Shown one piece after another: positions 1 through 11,783 of a stretch of DNA of 64,000 nucleotides. The translations under genes were made by a program, and so were the position numbers. How positions within the stretch are numbered: the stretch's first letter is position 1; each line of letters starts with the position of its first letter. This DNA is from Dryococelus australis (taxonomy: Eukaryota; Arthropoda; Insecta; Phasmatodea; Phasmatidae), in NCBI GenBank assembly GCA_029891345.1, contig CM056993.1:274526900-274590899 (forward strand), in the 5' to 3' direction. The notes below the pieces were generated by a model that worked only from the letters and a program-made list of their open reading frames with translations, did not search any database and was not told the DNA's origin.

Positions 1-371
1 GAGCTGGATTTCTGAACGATAAGCGAAGGTTATCCTAAAAAGAATATGCCTTTCCACTCGCTCAAGGATAGTCTTCAGTTGCAGCGGAGAGGGGGTGAAT
101 TGACGCATGATGCTTTTTCAGTAATGGAGATTCAACGACTTTCACTCCATCCTTAGGTCAGTTTGCTTCGGAGTTGGAAGTTAACATTTTCATTTGTCCC
201 GATTTAAAGTGAGATTGTACTATTGTCTTATTCACAGGCCCACGAGTTCTTTTATTCCCTGCTAAATAGCACTAGTAGGAGTATAGTTTGTCTATTCTTT
301 TCTTCCCTTCTAGCCGGCCGGTGCATTTGCTACCCATGCATTGCGACCATCCCTCACCCTAGTGATACCAG

Positions 372-404
372 CCAATCAGCAGCGGCCCTAATTAGTATAA
401 AAGG
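372..404 (+). promoter_or_regulatory. CCAAT and TATA box of an LTR-type promoter
   Basis: CCAAT at 372-376 is followed about 20 bases later by TATAAAAGG at 396-404. The spacing is short for a CCAAT box, but the TATA box is a good match. Transcription would start near 430 on the plus strand, at the beginning of the degenerate repeats. This is typical of an LTR U3/R border. Confidence 0.5.
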
Positions 405-429
405 AGAGACAGTTCTCGTCTCTTGGCTA

Positions 430-640
430 GTCTTCATTTCCAGCCCTCATGGCTCGGAATTGACCAGCCTGCATCCTGTAAGCTTTGCTTAGGCCAGTCT
501 TTGTTTCTAGCGCTAGCGGCTCAGATTCTGACCAGATTGTTTCAGTCTATGTTCCCAGCACTAGCCGCTCGAGTTCTGACCACTCAACCTTCATTTATGA
601 TACAGTTTGTTTCTAGCGCTCGCCGCTCTGAAAGTAAAGT
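430..640 (+). repeat. Degenerate short tandem repeats downstream of TATA box
   Basis: Four related segments begin near 437, 504, 552 and 609. Each reads roughly TTYCNAGCRCTNGCNGCTC followed, in the first three, by a TTCTGACCA-like tail. Spacing is irregular (about 48-67 bases), so this is an old array. The position just after the TATA box suggests an LTR leader. Confidence 0.5.
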
Positions 641-2229
641 TATGTAGTTAGGGACTCTCCCGAAGCTTCGTACCTCGCTTACCCTTTCACCCCTGTGGTA
701 TATGGACGTATCTACAGGTTGACATTTCTTTAAGCCCTTTTAAGGACTAATCCTGAACATGCCTTGCTTAGTTTACCTAGCTTTGTGTCAGTCCAGAGCG
801 CAACGTCGTTGCACTCGTACTACATGTCTCAGCAATTCCCAAGAATATTGTTTAGAAATTCTACGCATCACACTCAGCATTGTTTCAATGTATCACCGAT
901 TGCCTCTACCGGTCTTCAGTGAACTATATGTTAGCTTTCTGGCTGATACTCGTGCCGTTGACCGGGAGCTAGGGTGCATTCACCACGTCTCTTTCTTTTA
1001 TGGAAAATGTATGGGGGTCAACTTTTAACTCGAGTTCTTTTCCTGCAGACTTAGTATCTTTCTGTAGTTACCCTCAAGTAACAATACTGCAGGTGATCTC
1101 AGGAAATTTTTTCAAACGAACGAAAACACAAACTTTTACCACATGCACTGCTTGAACCAGCTTGTCAGGTCGGTGTCCGTTGGCCTCTCTACTGCGGGAT
1201 ACCTTCAAGACAGACAAGAACTGAACTGGGAAGACTCGGTCAAGCCCACACACTCATGTACGACTTTGGACAGGTGAGGCCTGAACCTCCGGCATGTACT
1301 GCACCGTTGTGCCAGATGCAGGAATTAAAGTGTCCACCAGTATCCAGCGCGTACGTGGTGTTTGTACGTAAACTGAATACACAGATCCTGTCGTATTGTT
1401 GCAGTAGTTGTAGGGTAAGTCCAATTCCTGATGCTTTACTTACTCCAAACGGAAGGGACTCAAGGAAAAGGTGAATCAGCTTCTCCTGGCTTCTGACCGT
1501 CAGCACGAGTTGAAGCCTGGTCTGGTCACATATATATCTAGTTTGAAACCAAGAGTATAGGCCCAGACACTTTGATACCTGCAGGACCCAGTTGAGATTG
1601 AAATAACTAGAAATCTGTTCGGTACTCTGGAGAGGAAGGACCGACCAAGTACCCTTGGTGCATAGTAGAGTACTTGAACCAGCCTGAACAGCCTCCCACG
1701 CCAGCGATTGCATATCTGATGCCAGCCGTTCAAAGACCTACACCTCGTCCATCACCATCGTACACGCGTTGTGACATTGCTGTACATACCTCTACTGCAC
1801 ACAACAAGAATTCAGTTCCTGTGACATGTCACCCAGGGTTCATTGGCAAACCGGTTTCAGATCGACAGAAAATCAGCTTACTTGTCCCGGACTTCGTGCC
1901 TTGCAGTATAGCTACCAGGCCCGTCGTATATAACGGGAAGGTTTCCGTTACCACTCAGGACTAAGTCCCCATTTTATTGGCGCATCTTGCTTAGCTCGTA
2001 GCCAAAGAGGTGGACATAGTCTTTTACTGAGACAAGTGAGTATATATTCCCGGTACTTCACGTGTCAGTTTGTTGTTTATAATGTAAAAGCACCATGACT
2101 CGACTTGCATGCTCAGTAGCTCAATGTCTGCTGTAAAAAACTCGACTCGAGTGACAAGTCAATCTTTGTTGATTTGATTTTTCAATACTCGACCCATCAC
2201 TGCCTTTTATAATTAACCATTAAAACTAC

Positions 2230-2900
2230 ATTCTCAGATTTTTCTGTAAAATTTCACGTGGCACTTGCCACAAGTTATGCTGCACTTTTGATACTATTCC
2301 CTCACATTGAAAATGGTCTTTGTGCTCAGTAAAATGTAGGCACCGTTTAATGTTGATGAACAGTTTTGCTGATAGGGCTAGTCAAGTATATGTTTCTATG
2401 GTATTTATTTATTCTGAAAATGCTTGTCAATTGAATTAAAGTAATATTTCAATAACAAATCCTTTAATTTTTTCACAAGAAGCTACTGAATATGGTCTTT
2501 TGTGTTGAGTAAAATGTATGAACTTCTCTATGTTTCAACATAACTGTTTTTGGTGCAAGGAGCAGTTAAGTACCTATGTGCTTGTAGGATTTTATTTTAT
2601 TTGGAAGACATATTTGTATTGAAATAAATAATTATTAACAAATAATCTGATTTTCCTGCAAGAAGCTACTCAAAAAGGACTTCATGCTCTGTAAAACTAG
2701 GGGGTACTCATATTTGTAAAAACTTACAGCAAAAAAAGAAGGATCAATATACCTGTATAGCCTTTTTTATTTTATTTTTTTATTTTTTTATTTAAAAGAG
2801 AGATATCTACCTATTAAAATTAATTTATGTTTAGTTAAAACCATCATTTCTGCACCAAAGACAATTGAACGTGGACTTCATGCAATCAATTCCAAAATTT
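2230..2900 (+). repeat. Four-unit degenerate tandem array, ~180-196 bp period
   Basis: Four copies of a related block can be aligned by the core GGTCTTT/GGACTTC at 2315, 2494, 2677 and 2873, giving spacings of about 179, 183 and 196 bases. Each core is preceded by a CACAAGAAGCTACT-like phrase and followed, in the first three copies, by GTAAAA. The region is AT-rich with no open frame. It sits in the PAN3 intron directly before the exon at 3083. Confidence 0.6.
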
Positions 2901-3082
2901 AAGTATAGGATTCAGGGTGAATCAAAATTGCTCCAAAATTTTCCAAAATATCTGTTGTGACCATCCCTAACCAGTGAGACTATTCCCAGAAACAGTGAGG
3001 GATCATATCAGTGAGGATTTAGTGTATTTGCATTATTGGTAGTTAACAGGAAGACTTCTTTTGCAGATTGTTACTTTTGCAG

Positions 3083-3277
3083 GTATCTTCTGAGTCAACA
3101 GCAGCAGCACAAGACTGTGACAGATTTGATGCCCATGATTGGAGCTCGTTTCTACACACAGCTTGATGCTGCCCACATACGTGCAGATGTACTGGAGAAT
3201 GAGCTGTCAAAGGAGATGGAAAATGGACGCGTTTGCAGGCTGCTTGTTAAATTGGGTACCATTAACGAACGACCTGA
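3083..3277 (+). CDS. PAN3: PAN3 exon (third from last): start of visible C-terminal domain
   Basis: PAN3 is the adaptor subunit of the PAN2-PAN3 deadenylase. It binds poly(A)-binding protein and RNA and recruits the PAN2 nuclease that shortens mRNA poly(A) tails in the cytoplasm. This exon encodes about 65 residues, reading YLLSQQQQHKTVTDLMPMIG, then ARFYTQLDAAHIRADVLENE and a segment ending GTINERP. These are hallmark PAN3 phrases of the C-terminal knob domain, which contacts PAN2. The acceptor is TTTTGCAG ending at 3082, so the first base completes a split codon from an upstream exon outside the window. The donor is GA|GTATGT at 3278; the split Glu codon is completed by the exon at 10731. 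The open frame runs slightly past the donor, but family conservation and the join to the next exon fix the border. The ATG at 3036 belongs to intron. Confidence 0.93.
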
Positions 3278-5400
3278 GTATGTACTTATGTAAACCTAAA
3301 TTTCATATCTTTGTATTCATGATAGTTTGAAGTTTGTGTCGTACATTTTTAATGATGTGCAGATTACTGCAAATGTGAATTTACACATGCATCGTAAATC
3401 TCTTGTTTGATTAGTACTACCATATTTGCCAGCATTCAAGATGATTCGGCATATAAATGTGTCGGCCATGCCATGATGGGCAGTAGAGGTTAATTTCTTA
3501 GTGAGCAGTAAAGCATGAAAGATGCAAATGAATGTATTATATTATCTGCAATATGATTACTTATTATGGGAATATATTTTCTTTCAGAATAATCCACTGA
3601 TAATATACGTTTATTTACGGACTTTTGTTTATTTAAAAAAAAAATTTTTTTCAACATTAGTAGATAAATATTACAGTCATGATGAAAAATGTACCACTGT
3701 GTGTATCAGTTTTCAACATAGACAGCATTGTATATCTATCAACATATTCAAGCTGTTTTTTCATAACACAGAATATGCATTTGCGGATGTTTTTGTGTGA
3801 AATTGTGGAAATGTTATCAGTTATTCTAATAAACAGAAATCTCTTCAATACTAGTCTCATACAACGTGACAACTTACAACTTAATTTTAAAGCAAATTTT
3901 GGGTTACTGAAAATTTTGGACTCTTTATATAAGACTAGTAAGGATTGGTAGTCGGAGGAGGGGAATCATACCCCAGGGTGAGCTTGACCACATAGACTTC
4001 TCTGTCAGGGAGTTTGGTCCTGCTCATCGTAAAGGTGGCCAAAATGTGTGACTTCAGCTTTCGCTAAATAATATAAAAGGGGAATTAATGAATATTCTAA
4101 ATTACTGAAATGAAGATGAACTAATTCTCTCCCGGCACTTCCTGTTCGGTCTCTAGGACGTTGCCTGAACTTTAATATGGGACCGGCCTTGTCAGTTTTC
4201 TTACAGTGACAAAGTCTGGAGCAATCGTAACCGCCTTATGTGCACGAGCCGGTTTTGGGGGAATGAGAACAGTTACTAGTTTTCCAGCGGCGGTATACTG
4301 TATTTGGCATGTGTTAGTTGGATTGCTATGGACTGGGAATGGTGGGGGGGGGGGGGGGGGGGGGGGGGCTAGGTTCAGTTCGGTTCCTCATGCTCTAGAT
4401 TACTTAATATTTCTGATCAGGCCACAGCCAGCAAATACCTAGCAATGAGTCTAGAAATGTGCTAAAGTCCTTCGTTATAGGGGCTTGTTCCTTGAGTGGC
4501 TTATAAATGGGTTCAGTAGGCTGCGAGTTCTGTGGAGGCTCACTGGATGGGTTAGGAACTGCAGTAGTAGTAGATAGATTTAATTCTCTTTGTAGGGCCC
4601 GTCGGGCTAAACGTCGAAGCTGACTACTGTGCCCTCCACCTTTTTGGAGCCTTTAGAAAGCTATTCTTCAAGAGAAACAAGCTATATAGTTCTTGGCTCA
4701 CAGTCACTAATATCAGTTGGGATGGTGCATTCCCGGTCTATCCAGGGTAGCTCAAGCCCTCCTGGGTTCAGTCTTATTCAGACGATTCAATGTAATGAGA
4801 GGGTTAAACAATCTGGATAGTCGTGAGTGTATCTCTTGCCAGGCGCGGGTGTTCCGGACTCTTCCCAGGAGCACCCACGTCTTCTACAGACTATAGCCTT
4901 ATTCAGGCTGCAGGAGTCCCAAGAACGTTCTGTCCACTCGTGTCTATCTTAGAGCGGTCACTTTGCTTTAAAGAGCCTTGGTAGTTACTGATCAAATTTC
5001 ACCATTACTATTTAAATGATTGAGGTTAAAATTAATTGAATAGCTTGGGTTCAATTTGAGCATAAACATATTTATTCAAATAATTTTGAAATGCAGGGGG
5101 ATGTCTGACTCTGTACATAGAAAGCCACGTGAAGGCAAACCTGCAGGTGAGAATGAAAAATGAATAAATTAATTAAAATTTATAAATAGCAATATGATTT
5201 GCATGTTGAGGGGTGGTAGTCCGGAAGGGATGATGGTGCGATCTACTGCCGCAGAGTTTGAAGGATTGACTCTAAGGAAACAGTTTTTGCAGTTGTAGAG
5301 GGAGAGCTTCTTCAGTCCCTTGGAGTTAGATGAGGTTGCTTTTCAACAGGAGAGCCTTGTGCAAACAGGGGAGCCTTATGCAGACTTGGAGAGTCTTGTA
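3278..5400 (+). other. PAN3 intron, first part: no gene seen
   Basis: The first 2.1 kb of the 7453-bp intron holds AT-rich sequence with small open frames that resemble nothing. The stretch 3950-4900 is less AT-rich and looks like unclassified repeat. It includes a 25-base G run at 4344-4368. Confidence 0.6.
4344..4368 (+). repeat. Poly(G) run of 25
   Basis: An uninterrupted run of 25 G. It produces a poly-Gly stretch in an overlapping open frame that I do not consider real. It could be a relic of a polypurine tract like the G22 tract beside the LTR at 42817, but no LTR start follows it. Confidence 0.9.
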
Positions 5401-5419
5401 CGGACTGGAGAGATCGACA

Positions 5420-5570
5420 GGTGCGAGTCGCCATGCCCGGTCGCGCTGCAGATGGTCTAGGCACTCGTCCAGCTATGTGTGGATGGCAATGTATTCGCTG
5501 CTAGCCCCAGCACACGGGTGATCCAATGTATCTTTATATATATTATCAATAAATAAAGTTTTGTGTTTGC
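5420..5570 (+). repeat. Dispersed repeat with AATAAA end, copy 1
   Basis: The block containing GCTAGCCCCAGCACACGGGT followed by TATTATCAATAAATAAAGT recurs in reverse orientation at about 53815-53965. Both copies also share the upstream phrases GGTCGC, CTGCA and CTCG-CCAGCTA. The shared AATAAA-type end suggests the 3' end of a polyadenylated element or an LTR R region. The family is unknown to me. Confidence 0.6.
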
Positions 5571-5759
5571 TTCAAACATAAGGCATCTCCAACAGTGTTT
5601 AGTTATATTTTAATAATATGTAGTCTAATCTTTTCACACACTTTCAATGGCCATGTCATACTGTGTTACGCCTTCTTTTTTAAAGGGGTGGTCCAATATG
5701 CCTTTCTTGGGTATCAAATTAATCAGGAGACATACAGCTATTAAAATATACATACGTAT

Positions 5760-7012
5760 TGACGCGTGTCCGATTAGACTGACTGGACACCATAGTTACA
5801 GATTTTACTCTCTAGACCAAAAGCAACTTAGGTAGCAGGGATGAGGCGAGGAATGTTGGCTAGTTCTGATACACTCTCACCTCTAGTTAGGTAGTTGAGG
5901 AAGTTTTGTCTTACGTGGGGTGAATGCCTGCAGGAATGTTCCAAAGTCATGCTTCTTTCGTCCAGAAGACCAAGTTGTCCCAACCTAGGCGAACTTTCAC
6001 TCCGGTTAAGAAGCTGTAGACAACAGGGTGATACTTGTAGCTGGTACGGACACACTGTGGAAACTCAATATTACCAGTGCAGGCACGACTTCTTGACGTC
6101 TGAGTTCGGCAGCACGGACCAATTCCGCCTGTCTATCCTGCATAGGATAGGGTGATACTATCCTCGGCCAGGCAGTAGGGTGAGCCAGACGTTGCTCTCT
6201 GTGTCTCCTATCACTCCTCTCATGAGGCATAGGATAACAGTTCTATAACTCACGTAGTGCACCGAAACGGAAATACTAACAATGTACCCCAATAGTGACT
6301 TGTCGGCCGGCTCTAGAGTCCCCACTGACTGACGATGACCTGCCGTGCTGCGGGGTATTCTGGGTGGACGCACAACAAGTAGAAGCTTGGCACGACTCCG
6401 GCTCAACGTCCCTGAACAGTCCGCCTATGGTGGGGGATTAGTGGGGATTCTTATCTAGACGGCCGACAAGTCACTATTGGGATACTCTGTTAGTATTTCC
6501 GTTTCAGTGCACTACGTGATTTATAGAACTATTACCCTACGCCTCGTAAGAGAAGGGTGGTAGGACACGTAGAGAGCAACACCTGGTTCACCCTGCTGCC
6601 CGGCCGTGGATAGTATCACCCTATCCTATGCAGGATAGACAGGTGGAATGGGTCCATGCCGCCGAACTCAGGTGTCAAGCAGTCGCGCGTGCAACGGTAA
6701 TATTGATTGAGTTTCCACTGTGTGTCCGGATCAGCTACAAGTATCACCCTGTTGTCTACGGCTTCTTAACCGGAGTGGAAGTTCGCCTAGGTTGGGTCAA
6801 CGTGATCGTCTGGACAAAAGAAGCATGACTTTGGAACATTTGTGCAGGTGTTCACCCCGCTTAAGACAAAACTTCAACTACCTAACTAGAGGTGGGAGTG
6901 TATCAGAACTGGCCAACACTCCTCGCCTCATCCCTGCTACCTAAGTCGCTTTTGGTCTAGCGAGTAAAATCTTTAACCACAGTGTCCAGTCAGTCTAATT
7001 GGACACGCGTCA
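5760..7012. mobile_element. Foldback element built from two inverted LTR (U5) ends
   Basis: A 1253-bp palindrome. The left arm (5760 to about 6328) starts TGACGCGTGTCC, and the right arm (about 6444 to 7012) is its reverse complement, ending GGACACGCGTCA. Reading both arms inward gives nearly the same order of phrases: GACTGACTGGACAC, CTAGACCAAAAGC, GGTAGCAGGGATGAGGCGAG, CACCTCTAGTTAGGTAGTTG and GGATAGGGTGATACTATCC. Small indels separate them; by eye they are roughly nine-tenths identical. The ~115-bp spacer is unique. The termini match the U5 end of the LTR family found elsewhere in the window (for example 14408-16168), so both outer ends are the same LTR end. Open frames are mirror images and no transposase is seen. 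No clear target-site duplication. It lies inside the 7.5-kb PAN3 intron. Confidence 0.8.
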
Positions 7013-7620
7013 ATTCATATTTTCGCTTAGTATTCCTTCGTCCGCTGAGTCATTCTCAATCCCTTGGTTAAAATAACAACTGAATTATTTGTGACAAGTT
7101 TTGCCAATTATTTCTTGCAGAGTCTTAATCAGACCTTTAACATTCCAACCAAAATGGCATCCAACAGTTGCTAATAAGAACTACACCTGTCAAAATCTAG
7201 TGTGATTGCATTCACTTCCCATTCACAATAACACCACCACAGAACAGATCACGACAGTGTCGGAGAGTGTGTGATTCGTTTTCATTGTCGTCAACCAATG
7301 AGTGCAGTAAACGCATAAGAAAAATAATCACACAGTTTGCTTTCTTGTTGTCGCCAACCTACGAATGCAGTAAAAACACAAGAAGATAATAAGACACGAA
7401 AAACTCTTGCGGGATGTAATCAATACAATCAATATCACCAGTTGTTGATTATCCGCATTGTTTTGCATTTGTGTCCAAAAGTGAATGGTGCACATAATCT
7501 TTGGCGAATGTACCAACAGGAAATATGGTAAAATGTAAACGACTGGATCAAATTGTCTAAAAACAATTGTTCCAAATATATTTTGTGTTCCAGACAGAAT
7601 TTCTGATTGATGGATGCAGT
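7013..7620. other. No feature seen
   Basis: AT-rich intron sequence. A phrase containing GTCGCCAACC/GTCGTCAACC and ATGCAGTAAA recurs near 7290, 7355 and 7610, suggesting a weak local repeat. No gene. Confidence 0.5.
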
Positions 7621-8767
7621 AAATTAATTCTTTACGAGATGTAGCATTAACGGTTTATTTAACATTGTGTTAAATATAAATATATAATGGACAGGAATCC
7701 AAGTACTCACAGTCTAGTACTTGTCGCTATGCACACATACACAAAGTAGGATGACAGTTTTTTCACACGGTTGTGCGATCGCGACGTTTTGCTGTCTGAG
7801 CAGCTTTATCAACTGCTCCGGTCAGTGATACCAATTGAGGTGGCTGTCCCGCCTATGTGGAGTTGTCCTAGTGGTGGAGGCTGTACCGTTCTGTGCACAG
7901 AGATGTACAGAATGGGTGGCTGTCAAAAGATGTGTGTGTTTTGACAGACAGGCCCCTGAAGGGGATCTGACGTCCAAGTCTATGCTTGAAATAACACTCA
8001 GTCTCTTGCTTGCCCTTTTAGGTCAAATACTGGTGGCAGATAGGTTATACCTCTAGAACAAAGAACTCTCGGATACATTAAGACAGCAATATTTATTATA
8101 GTAATAATTACTTAGGTGACTCGTACATGCTACCAATAGGTCTGTGCTGCGGAAGTAATTAAGCTATGTAGATTATGGGTGATGGTGACCCGCTGCTAAG
8201 TCTACTTCAGATGTAAGGGTAAAATATAACTAACTGACATAACTAATACCACCGGGATTGCCTAGAAGAGGCAACCCCGATATATGTGGCTCACACTGGA
8301 GTGTGAGGTGGGCCGGGATGGGAGACGTGACGTGCCCCTGTGACTTCTGGCTTGAGTGCGTGGGGTGGGAGAACTACCCTTGTGCGCTCGGGATATGGCC
8401 TCAGGCGTTCGGCCATCTTCGTCAGTGTGGCGACACTCTGTCTGCTGGGTGCATCAAGGTGGCTGACGTGTTGTGCAGCTGCTTTAAATAACTTTCGTTT
8501 TACGTGTATACGAGGTACATTTGAGTTGAAGCTACTCTCTGTGCATTCGTAAAACGTCATTCTTGGTTCACTCCTTCCTTGGGTTTAAATACTCCTAGTA
8601 GAGAGAGAGAGGCATGTCAGGAACAGTCGGGGAAACCAAGTATCTTCCTTGTCCCTTCCCGAGAACACATCCTGCTAGACATCTTTGGTAGCTGTTCCCT
8701 GTAGTAGTTGAAGCACATGGGATGAGCTGTAGTTGTTTATGGTATATTGGTATAAGCGGCAGACTTC
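7620..8767 (-). mobile_element. Divergent LTR fragment (minus sense)
   Basis: The right end reads ATAAGCGGCA, the complement of the U3 start TGCCGCTTAT of the LTR superfamily. Leftward are a reverse-strand TATTTAAA-like box near 8588 and a TATTTATTATAG-type R region near 8085. Part of it (about 7890-8110) resembles 34550-34780, sharing GAATGGGTGGC, CCTGAAGGGG and ACCTCTAGAA phrases. The expected U5 end is missing or decayed, so the left border is a guess. Confidence 0.5.
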
Positions 8768-8869
8768 AAGACAAACGTAAATATGTGGTGGTCATTTTAT
8801 TTTTGAGGTTGACGCATGACATATTTTGTGCTTAGAGGAAATGCACTCCATATGCACGACTTCACCCCA

Positions 8870-9660
8870 TGTGAACATAGCAAGCCACATGGGCAAGTTT
8901 CCCAACAGGAATGAAAGCAGGACAAGGGGGAACTTCCAGATGTTGACAGTGTCTTAACATGCCTTTAACCCCATGCTCCTAGCTTTTACTGCCCACCAGA
9001 ATTGACAGAAGGCTATCATGTCTACACCCTCCCTGAAGCAACAATATTCTATTTCACCGCGCCTGCTATATGAACAGCGCACCGTTTGAAATTTGCGCCA
9101 CAGAAGGAAGCGGGCCAATCACAGAAGAATCACAACCTACTTGAGTGCCTGGAATTCAGAAATATTCATACCAGGCGCTGAGCGACAAGCAAGATAGGCA
9201 TCCATGGTCCATGCATGTCATGTCACAAGCTCCCCCGCACCCCTCGGAGCACCTAAGGTGTCTGAAGATCACTATAAAAGGCTGACTCAACCAAGCCTCC
9301 AGATTTGTTGCTCGGAGTGGCTCAACGGAGTCACTCACCCTCTCCTAGGCTGTGAAGGCCAGAGTCGACACCTGCTGCAGTGATAAGTTTAGCTACGCCC
9401 TCTTGGCTGTGAAGGCCGGGGGCATCCTGACTAAGGGCTGGATATCTTGCACCTACGCCGATAGTTGACCGCAACCACGATGATACCATCTTTCCAGAAG
9501 CCATCATCACCAGAAGGACGCCACTTCTGCAGCGCCTCCAGTAGTCTCCACTACTAGCACCTCATGTCATCCTAAACCTTCCTAACCTCGTACCTTTCCA
9601 GGTAAACCTAAGGTCACTGCGACATAGTCTCATCAATACATCCCTTTAAGCTCTAGCCTG
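8870..9660 (+). mobile_element. LTR-like fragment with TATA box
   Basis: A reasonable TATA box, TATAAAAG at 9273-9280, is followed by GC-richer leader-like sequence. In this leader the phrase GGCTGTGAAGGCC occurs twice (near 9348 and 9404). The layout (U3, TATA, leader rich in CCA/CAG) resembles those at 18556 and 33165. No termini or coding part could be defined. Confidence 0.35.
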
Positions 9661-10730
9661 GCCACCTCCAGAGGTAGGCAAAATGTGCAAACGCACAAAC
9701 CAGGTTCGTGGGAAGTATTTTTAGCCTGGGGAAATCTTTAGTGCTGGGCTGATGCCGATGCGGATACCTGCCGTTCTTGTTCTAAGTACTAAGCTGACAG
9801 ACTGGCGCTTAACGAGGAAGGGTGGTGGGAAAATCTACCCTGCTGAGAGATAATCATCTACAGGAAGTGAAAGGGAGAGAATGAGATGCCGTTCCCACTG
9901 CACTGTGGCCGCCTGTTGTGGTAATGTATTACAGTATTATGTTCGTCAACAATGTAAAGGATTTGTTATAAAAAATGTTTTTATATTTTGGGGAAATTTG
10001 ACCTAAATTTTGATGTTCTGGGGAAATTTTTCCATGCTAGGAATTTTGTCCATCTCTGGCCATCTCTACCAGTCAGGTAGAGAACCCCATGTTCTATTCT
10101 ACAATGTCCCTTCTGGATACCCTCTTGAAGTAAAGTTACAACTCCTTGGGCTAGTGTCATAATTTAAATAATTTTTATTTAAATTCACAAACATACTTGA
10201 AAGTCGCGTAGCATAACGTAATCAGGTAGCCTTCACCTGACTTCCATCTATTTTATTAGTTAATTCCAAGTTTTTAGATGATTTGTTTCAGTTGTTTACA
10301 ATGATGTGTAAAAAAAAAATTGCAGCGACAGCACCCGGCACCTTGGGTCTCCCAAGCAGTCAAGGACTATGGGCTTATATCCACCTTGGTATACCCTACT
10401 GTTGGAACTCATGTAAAACAACACTCCTAGCAAGTGAAGTTGTCAACCATCATGAATGCAGAAAGGGAGAGGGTTATGAGGTCTTTACTGAATTGGCCAG
10501 GGCATCTTTCTAACTCAGTGACTGTGTGTGAGCCCTAAAGCAACACTACAAATGTTGTAAAAATTACCTATAAATAGAATGGAAGAAAATTCACACATGA
10601 CTTCATGAATCTGTTTGCTATTTTTTTACACAGATCTATTCCAACTGCACTTGACGTGTAATAAACATGTACTTTGTTGAACTAGGGAGATGTGCTGGTA
10701 AAAATTGTCAGTGTTAGTGTTTATTTTCAG
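9661..10730. other. PAN3 intron, last part: no gene seen
   Basis: AT-rich sequence up to the acceptor TTATTTTCAG at 10721-10730. A moderately GC-rich patch at 10320-10505 is open in one frame (76 codons), but its translation is low-complexity and unfamiliar. Confidence 0.5.
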
Positions 10731-10893
10731 GCTGTGTGCAGACCCCACATGGTCGGAGATTGGTGACCGCTACATGCTGAAACTGTTTAGAGATTTTGTT
10801 TTCCATCAAGTGACAGAAGATGGGAGGCCTTGGCTGGACATGGCACACGTGGTACAGTGCCTTAACAAGCTAGATGCAGGCTCTCCAGAGAAA
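10731..10893 (+). CDS. PAN3: PAN3 exon (second from last)
   Basis: This exon encodes about 54 residues of the PAN3 C-terminal domain. The first base completes the Glu codon begun at 3276-3277. It then reads [40 protein letters not shown] and [24 protein letters not shown] and [11 protein letters not shown] are diagnostic of PAN3 across animals. The acceptor is TTATTTTCAG ending at 10730. The donor is AAA|GTGAGT at 10894, in phase 0. No frameshift or stop is present, so this part of the gene appears functional. The following intron is about 27.4 kb. Confidence 0.95.
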
Positions 10894-11780
10894 GTGAGTT
10901 TTTAGAGAATAGTTACAGTACATTACCAGTTTTTGTGCACTTCAGCTGCAGACATGAAATAAAATTGATAATTAATTATTTTTAATTGATAATAAGTAAA
11001 TTTTAAAAATTTAAAATAAGGTACAATTTTTTTGAAAACATTATGAGAATGTGTTTCAAATTAGTGGTTTTAAAGCATATTGCGTATAAGGCTGGGAAAA
11101 TGAAGTACTGTATTTGGTCTTTGTTAATAATAGAAGTTGGCAGAAAAGTTTTTCATAGGGTACAGTGGGGCATTTTGTTCACGGGATCAATGCACTCACT
11201 TGAGAAATTGTATACTGTTTGTTCACCCATGCGAGTGTAAGTGATGGTGTTATGGCTCCTTATTTTAATATCTCATTTGGGCAGTAATCTCCACTGGTAG
11301 AGAAGACATATTTTCATTTCTGAGAACAGTGGTTGAGCGATGAAGTAATCAAAGCAGTTTTGTAATGGTGAAAGTTTACCTATGATAATGGCTGAACTTT
11401 TCTTCCTTAAAGTAGCATTAATTTAGTTCCTAATAAAGTAATACCTCATTAATCAAACTATGTTTATTCAAAATTCTACACAAATCAAAGTAGTTGTTGG
11501 CCCCCGAACGAAGAATGGGATTTTACTAGCTTTGGAGTTTGATTAGTTCTAAATTGTGTATAATATGTCATTCAAAGTAAAATTTCGTCAAGTGTGCATA
11601 AAATTCAGGTAAATTATTAGTGCTGCAGTAATTTTATTCGTGTTGTGCAACAAATTAAACATCCCAAGCGGCTGCCTTACTTGAAGCACTCAGCAGCTGG
11701 CTGCAGGACAGGGAACGGGCAATAGTTGTCAGGCCTTCATGTTCACAGACAAAGAACTCAGTCTGGCATTTCTGCCTCGT
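10894..11780. other. Start of the 27.4-kb PAN3 intron: no gene seen
   Basis: AT-rich. Near 11440-11530 there is a phrase TAATACCTCATTAATCAAAC resembling pogo/Tigger-type inverted termini, but no matching opposite end was found. Confidence 0.5.
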
Positions 11781-11783
11781 TCA

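Larger units (their letters stand above)
1..2060 (+). mobile_element. Probable LTR-retrotransposon remnant (LTR plus leader/gag-like part)
   Basis: There is no host gene here. The first ~650 bases have LTR character: a CCAAT box and a TATA box upstream of short degenerate direct repeats. Further down, around 1465-1660 on the plus strand, a broken reading frame gives phrases such as NQLLLASDRQHELKPGLVTY and VEIEITRNLFGTLERKDRPS, interrupted by stops. This could be a decayed gag-like coding part, but I recognise no domain. A 157-codon open frame on the opposite strand (1240-1713) resembles no family I know and is probably a shadow. The left end of the element lies outside the window and no right LTR was found. 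Assignment to an LTR element is inference from the promoter layout. Confidence 0.35.

Noticed and set aside
1240-1713. 157-codon minus-strand open frame
   Set aside because: The translation matches no family, has no upstream promoter or splice context, and overlaps a plus-strand frame with better gag-like character.
4206-4442. Open frame encoding a poly-Gly run
   Set aside because: The Gly run is only the translation of a G25 homopolymer; no other protein character.
10320-10510. Possible reverse 5S rRNA-derived element (words such as CTCCCAAGCAGTCA)
   Set aside because: The resemblance covers only a few words and no A/C-box control region can be placed.
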